From CAIXSC01 sp046349855 (GTDB taxonomy: Bacteria; Planctomycetota; Planctomycetia; Pirellulales; Pirellulaceae): a stretch of DNA of 64,000 nucleotides. Each line of letters begins with the position of its first letter. Within the stretch, counting starts at the first letter, position 1. The notes beneath the pieces were generated by a model, which was not told the DNA's origin, did not search any database, and saw only the letters and a list, made by a program, of their open reading frames with translations. This document shows, piece by piece, positions 62,901-64,000 of this stretch. Made by a program: the position numbers and the translations under genes. The stretch lies in NCBI GenBank assembly GCA_046349855.1, contig JAXMBM010000014.1:62001-126000 (forward strand). Direction: 5' to 3'.

Positions 62901-63361
62901 AACTAATGCTCCCCGACGAACCGGCGTCGCGTCTCTCCTCCTGGCACATCGCTCGCGGCTACTACCACTGGCGACGCGGTCAGATCGCCGCCGCGCTGGC
63001 CGATTATCGCGACAGCCTCCGCCTGCGGCTGGCGTGCGACGACAAGTATGGAATCGGCGAAACGCTGGTGGTCATCGTGGACATCTATGTTCACCAACAG
63101 CGGTTCCGCGACGCAGCTCGGCTGCTGGGCGCCGAGCGCGAACTGCGGCAGCAGATTGGCTATCGCTTCAGCACCCAGACCAGCGAGGAAGTCGCCGCCA
63201 ACCGGCAGCAGATCGATGCCGCGTTGGGTGCCGAGGCCGCTCAGGCGGCCTACGACGAGGGGCGCCGCGCGACGTTGACGGAGATCATCCAACAGGTGCT
63301 GGAGGCCGACCAAGACGGCCCAGGGGAACTCCCGCACGCTACCCGCGGGACAGCAGGTTGA
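59975..63361 (+). CDS. Ser/Thr protein kinase fused to a STAND ATPase and TPR repeats
   Basis: 1128 residues from ATG 59975. Domains in order: a zinc-ribbon-like head with two Cys pairs (CVRCQ, CDLC; ~14-33); a Hanks-type kinase (~64-312) with glycine loop GRGGMGEV, HRDLKPEN, DFG and APEQ, all key residues present; a STAND/AAA16-like ATPase (~343-640) with P-loop TGPGGTGKTRLAL and Walker B CLILDNFEQ, plus the SYELLTPAQRTLLAWL winged region; then a long TPR array (~770-1110). There is no membrane helix, so it is cytosolic. STAND proteins act as switchable oligomers, so the kinase may fire on ligand binding by the TPR end. It overlaps the deacetylase gene end to end by 23 bases. Confidence 0.9.
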   Translation: MSSPSSSPVLPQRCVRCQGPLPATALSDVCDLCTANQQLTLELAHADAERPALTPAGAPSSGRYECLELLGRGGMGEVYRARQTDLARLVALKVVLPERGGDPQFIARFQREAQALARLNHPHIVAIYDFGELDGRPFLAMEFVTGTSLRSRLRQGPLPVPDACDLGQQLCQAVAYAHSQGVVHRDLKPENILVSTTGQLKVADFGLAKLSNASTPVELTATGAILGTFRYMAPEQLAGDPDVDHRADIYSLGVVLYEMFTGRIPLGRFLPPSKLVDVPASFDAPLLRALAAEPERRWSTAHEFAAALEQAARATHVGTPASDDDAAPPVMPRGNLPASHSRLVGREDDQALLLSRLRTQRWVTLTGPGGTGKTRLALQAGQDVSEAFADGVWFVPLAELTDPRHVPAAVAAALGIREDARETWEAVRQHLAPRQSCLILDNFEQLLAAAPLLSELLAAAPRLHLLVTSRVALRRSGEVEFPVGPLEVPDAAALSRAPSLAAASPAVQLFLERARQVRPDFTLTSADLPAVVDICRRLDGLPLAIELAAARIKLLSPTSLAARLSSRLKILTGGPRDLPARQQTMRAAIAWSYELLTPAQRTLLAWLCPLRGSFTVDGAERLVGRLTALGDVPLPAGGERLDESDVLDALTTLLDHHLLRQAATHPTPRFAFYETIREFAEEQWPSAAWTVLRHAHAEWCLEKVSRDEPELTSSDPSRVLLEWDSELADFRAALAWWRGAGARPDDALRILGELWYYWVLRGQCGEGIEEARAATEHPGVTRDTPAFSRALHALGTLCYLRDRPQEARTALERALEIRRRHEPEESIYGTLGNLASVKRACGDLQGAIQDLQESLAFRRRRGDRRTIAVALSNLSLTHQFLGQWDEAQAGIAECLQIYRELQDRRGLSRQYLNLGRLEHARGRFNEALTAFLTSRDISRELDDRGGLVNARLAVANSLTALERFDEAGVEFAACQELMLPDEPASRLSSWHIARGYYHWRRGQIAAALADYRDSLRLRLACDDKYGIGETLVVIVDIYVHQQRFRDAARLLGAERELRQQIGYRFSTQTSEEVAANRQQIDAALGAEAAQAAYDEGRRATLTEIIQQVLEADQDGPGELPHATRGTAG

Positions 63362-64000
63362 GCAGGCGTGCCGGGAGCTTGAGCTGGGCCCAGATGCGGA
63401 ACCAGCCGGAGCGCCGTCCCACGTTGATCCGCCGTAACCACAGACGATTCGCCTGGTCCAGCCCCTGCGCCGGCTGCAGCAGGTTGGCTCCGCGGCTGGT
63501 CGTGAAGGCCAGCTGCAGCGGACTTTGACGCAGGCAATGCAAAACGTGTTCGTTGTAAAATCCACCCGGATAGGCGAACACGGGCGTGGCCAGTCCGATT
63601 TCGCGCTGCAAATCCGCCAGGGAACCTTCGATTTCGTCCTGCAGCAGCTCGGGCGCGATCGTGGTGAGCGGGGGGTGCGTCCGAGTATGCGGGGCCAGCT
63701 CCACTCCATCCCGCGCCAGGCGCCGCAGTTCGTCCCAGGTGCAGACCGGAGAGACTCGGCGCGGCAGGTCACGCCGCGCACATTCGGCGTCGAGCCAGCT
63801 CTGAGCTTCCGGGAATGGCGTCTGGGCGAACCACCGCGAGATGCCGCGCGTCAGCCCGCGGGCATCCAGTTTTCCTTCCCCCGCCGGCAACCGTCCCGCC
63901 GGAAGAAAAATCGAACCCTCCCGGGCCGCATGCCGAGCCAGCCGGTGGACCGTGTCCCACCAGAATTCCCGCGTGCTGTCCGGAAACGCCGTGGGGACGA
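63339..64000 (-). CDS. Polysaccharide deacetylase (NodB type), C-terminal part, cut by window edge
   Basis: About 220 C-terminal residues; the frame is open to the right edge, where REFWWDTVHRLARHA is visible. A shorter frame starting at 63890 uses an internal TTG and is not the true start. NodB features: VELAPHTRTHPPLTT with the His motif, and the conserved FAYPGGFYNEHV. NodB enzymes remove acetyl groups from GlcNAc units of polysaccharides. With the export lipoprotein and the acyltransferases it supports an exopolysaccharide locus. Its 3' end overlaps that of the kinase gene (63339-63361), an antiparallel overlap. Confidence 0.85.
   Translation of the reverse strand, partial: VPTAFPDSTREFWWDTVHRLARHAAREGSIFLPAGRLPAGEGKLDARGLTRGISRWFAQTPFPEAQSWLDAECARRDLPRRVSPVCTWDELRRLARDGVELAPHTRTHPPLTTIAPELLQDEIEGSLADLQREIGLATPVFAYPGGFYNEHVLHCLRQSPLQLAFTTSRGANLLQPAQGLDQANRLWLRRINVGRRSGWFRIWAQLKLPARLLNLLSRG

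Noticed and set aside
1..64000. tRNA, rRNA or CRISPR array
   Set aside because: No cloverleaf with a T-loop GGTTCRA signature, no rRNA stretches and no regularly spaced 25-40 base repeats were seen by eye; a covariance-model scan could still find a tRNA I missed.

Overview
The window is GC-rich bacterial DNA, almost certainly from a planctomycete (phylum Planctomycetota). Several gene families here are typical of, or nearly confined to, that group: a DUF1559 prepilin-like protein with the H-X9-DG tail, a very large PVC-type CxxCH cytochrome, a DUF1080 secreted protein, a DUF1598 protein, Pro-rich 'J-like' and SH3 proteins, and a Ser/Thr kinase fused to STAND and TPR parts. No rRNA, tRNA, CRISPR array, integrase or transposase was seen. 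The sequence reads as chromosomal backbone with planctomycete-specific accessory genes.

Layout. 1-5.9 kb: the N-terminal part of an MgtA-type Mg2+ P-type ATPase and miaE (minus strand), an ABC-F ATPase overlapping a secreted alpha/beta hydrolase (plus), and a secreted beta-propeller-like protein (minus). 6.1-12.1 kb: a tight plus-strand operon with three consecutive GspF/PilC-type membrane proteins, a short pseudopilin, a pseudopilin fused to a PilX-like domain, and a DUF1559 prepilin. 12.2-19.2 kb: small membrane and secreted proteins and a full-length Lhr helicase. 19.2-19.5 kb: a striking G-tract region. 19.5-28.9 kb (minus): a J-like/Pro-rich membrane protein, DUF4416, an arylamine N-acetyltransferase-like enzyme, the PVC cytochrome and an SH3-domain protein. 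29.2-33.4 kb (plus): a PIG-L deacetylase, then a tetraheme cytochrome next to an 11-heme cytochrome fused to a b-type membrane domain. 33.5-47 kb (minus): a sensor kinase, a HemD-HemE fusion, DUF4240, and three large unrecognised proteins called C, B and A here. A-B-C are preceded by a clear sigma70-type promoter; a coiled-coil protein lies upstream. 47-50.3 kb: groES without groEL, a prenyltransferase-fold repeat protein, a GlsB-like protein and a secreted esterase. 50.4-55.7 kb (minus): a DUF1598 gene broken by three frameshifts, and dnaE. 56-64 kb: two overlapping CelD/BioF2-type acyltransferases, a Wza-type export lipoprotein, the kinase-STAND-TPR protein, and a polysaccharide deacetylase cut by the right edge. 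Together these look like an exopolysaccharide/envelope locus.

The best candidate for an undescribed system is the A-B-C cluster (37183-45316). It encodes about 2650 residues of mostly helical, apparently cytoplasmic protein with its own promoter and good ribosome binding sites. A and B appear by eye to end in the same helical module, and C carries several long apolar segments that could touch membranes. I could not assign a function. Other points of interest are the HemD-HemE fusion, the 11-heme/cytochrome b fusion, the triple GspF operon, the pseudopilin-PilX fusion, the G-tract intergenic region and the frameshifted DUF1598 gene.
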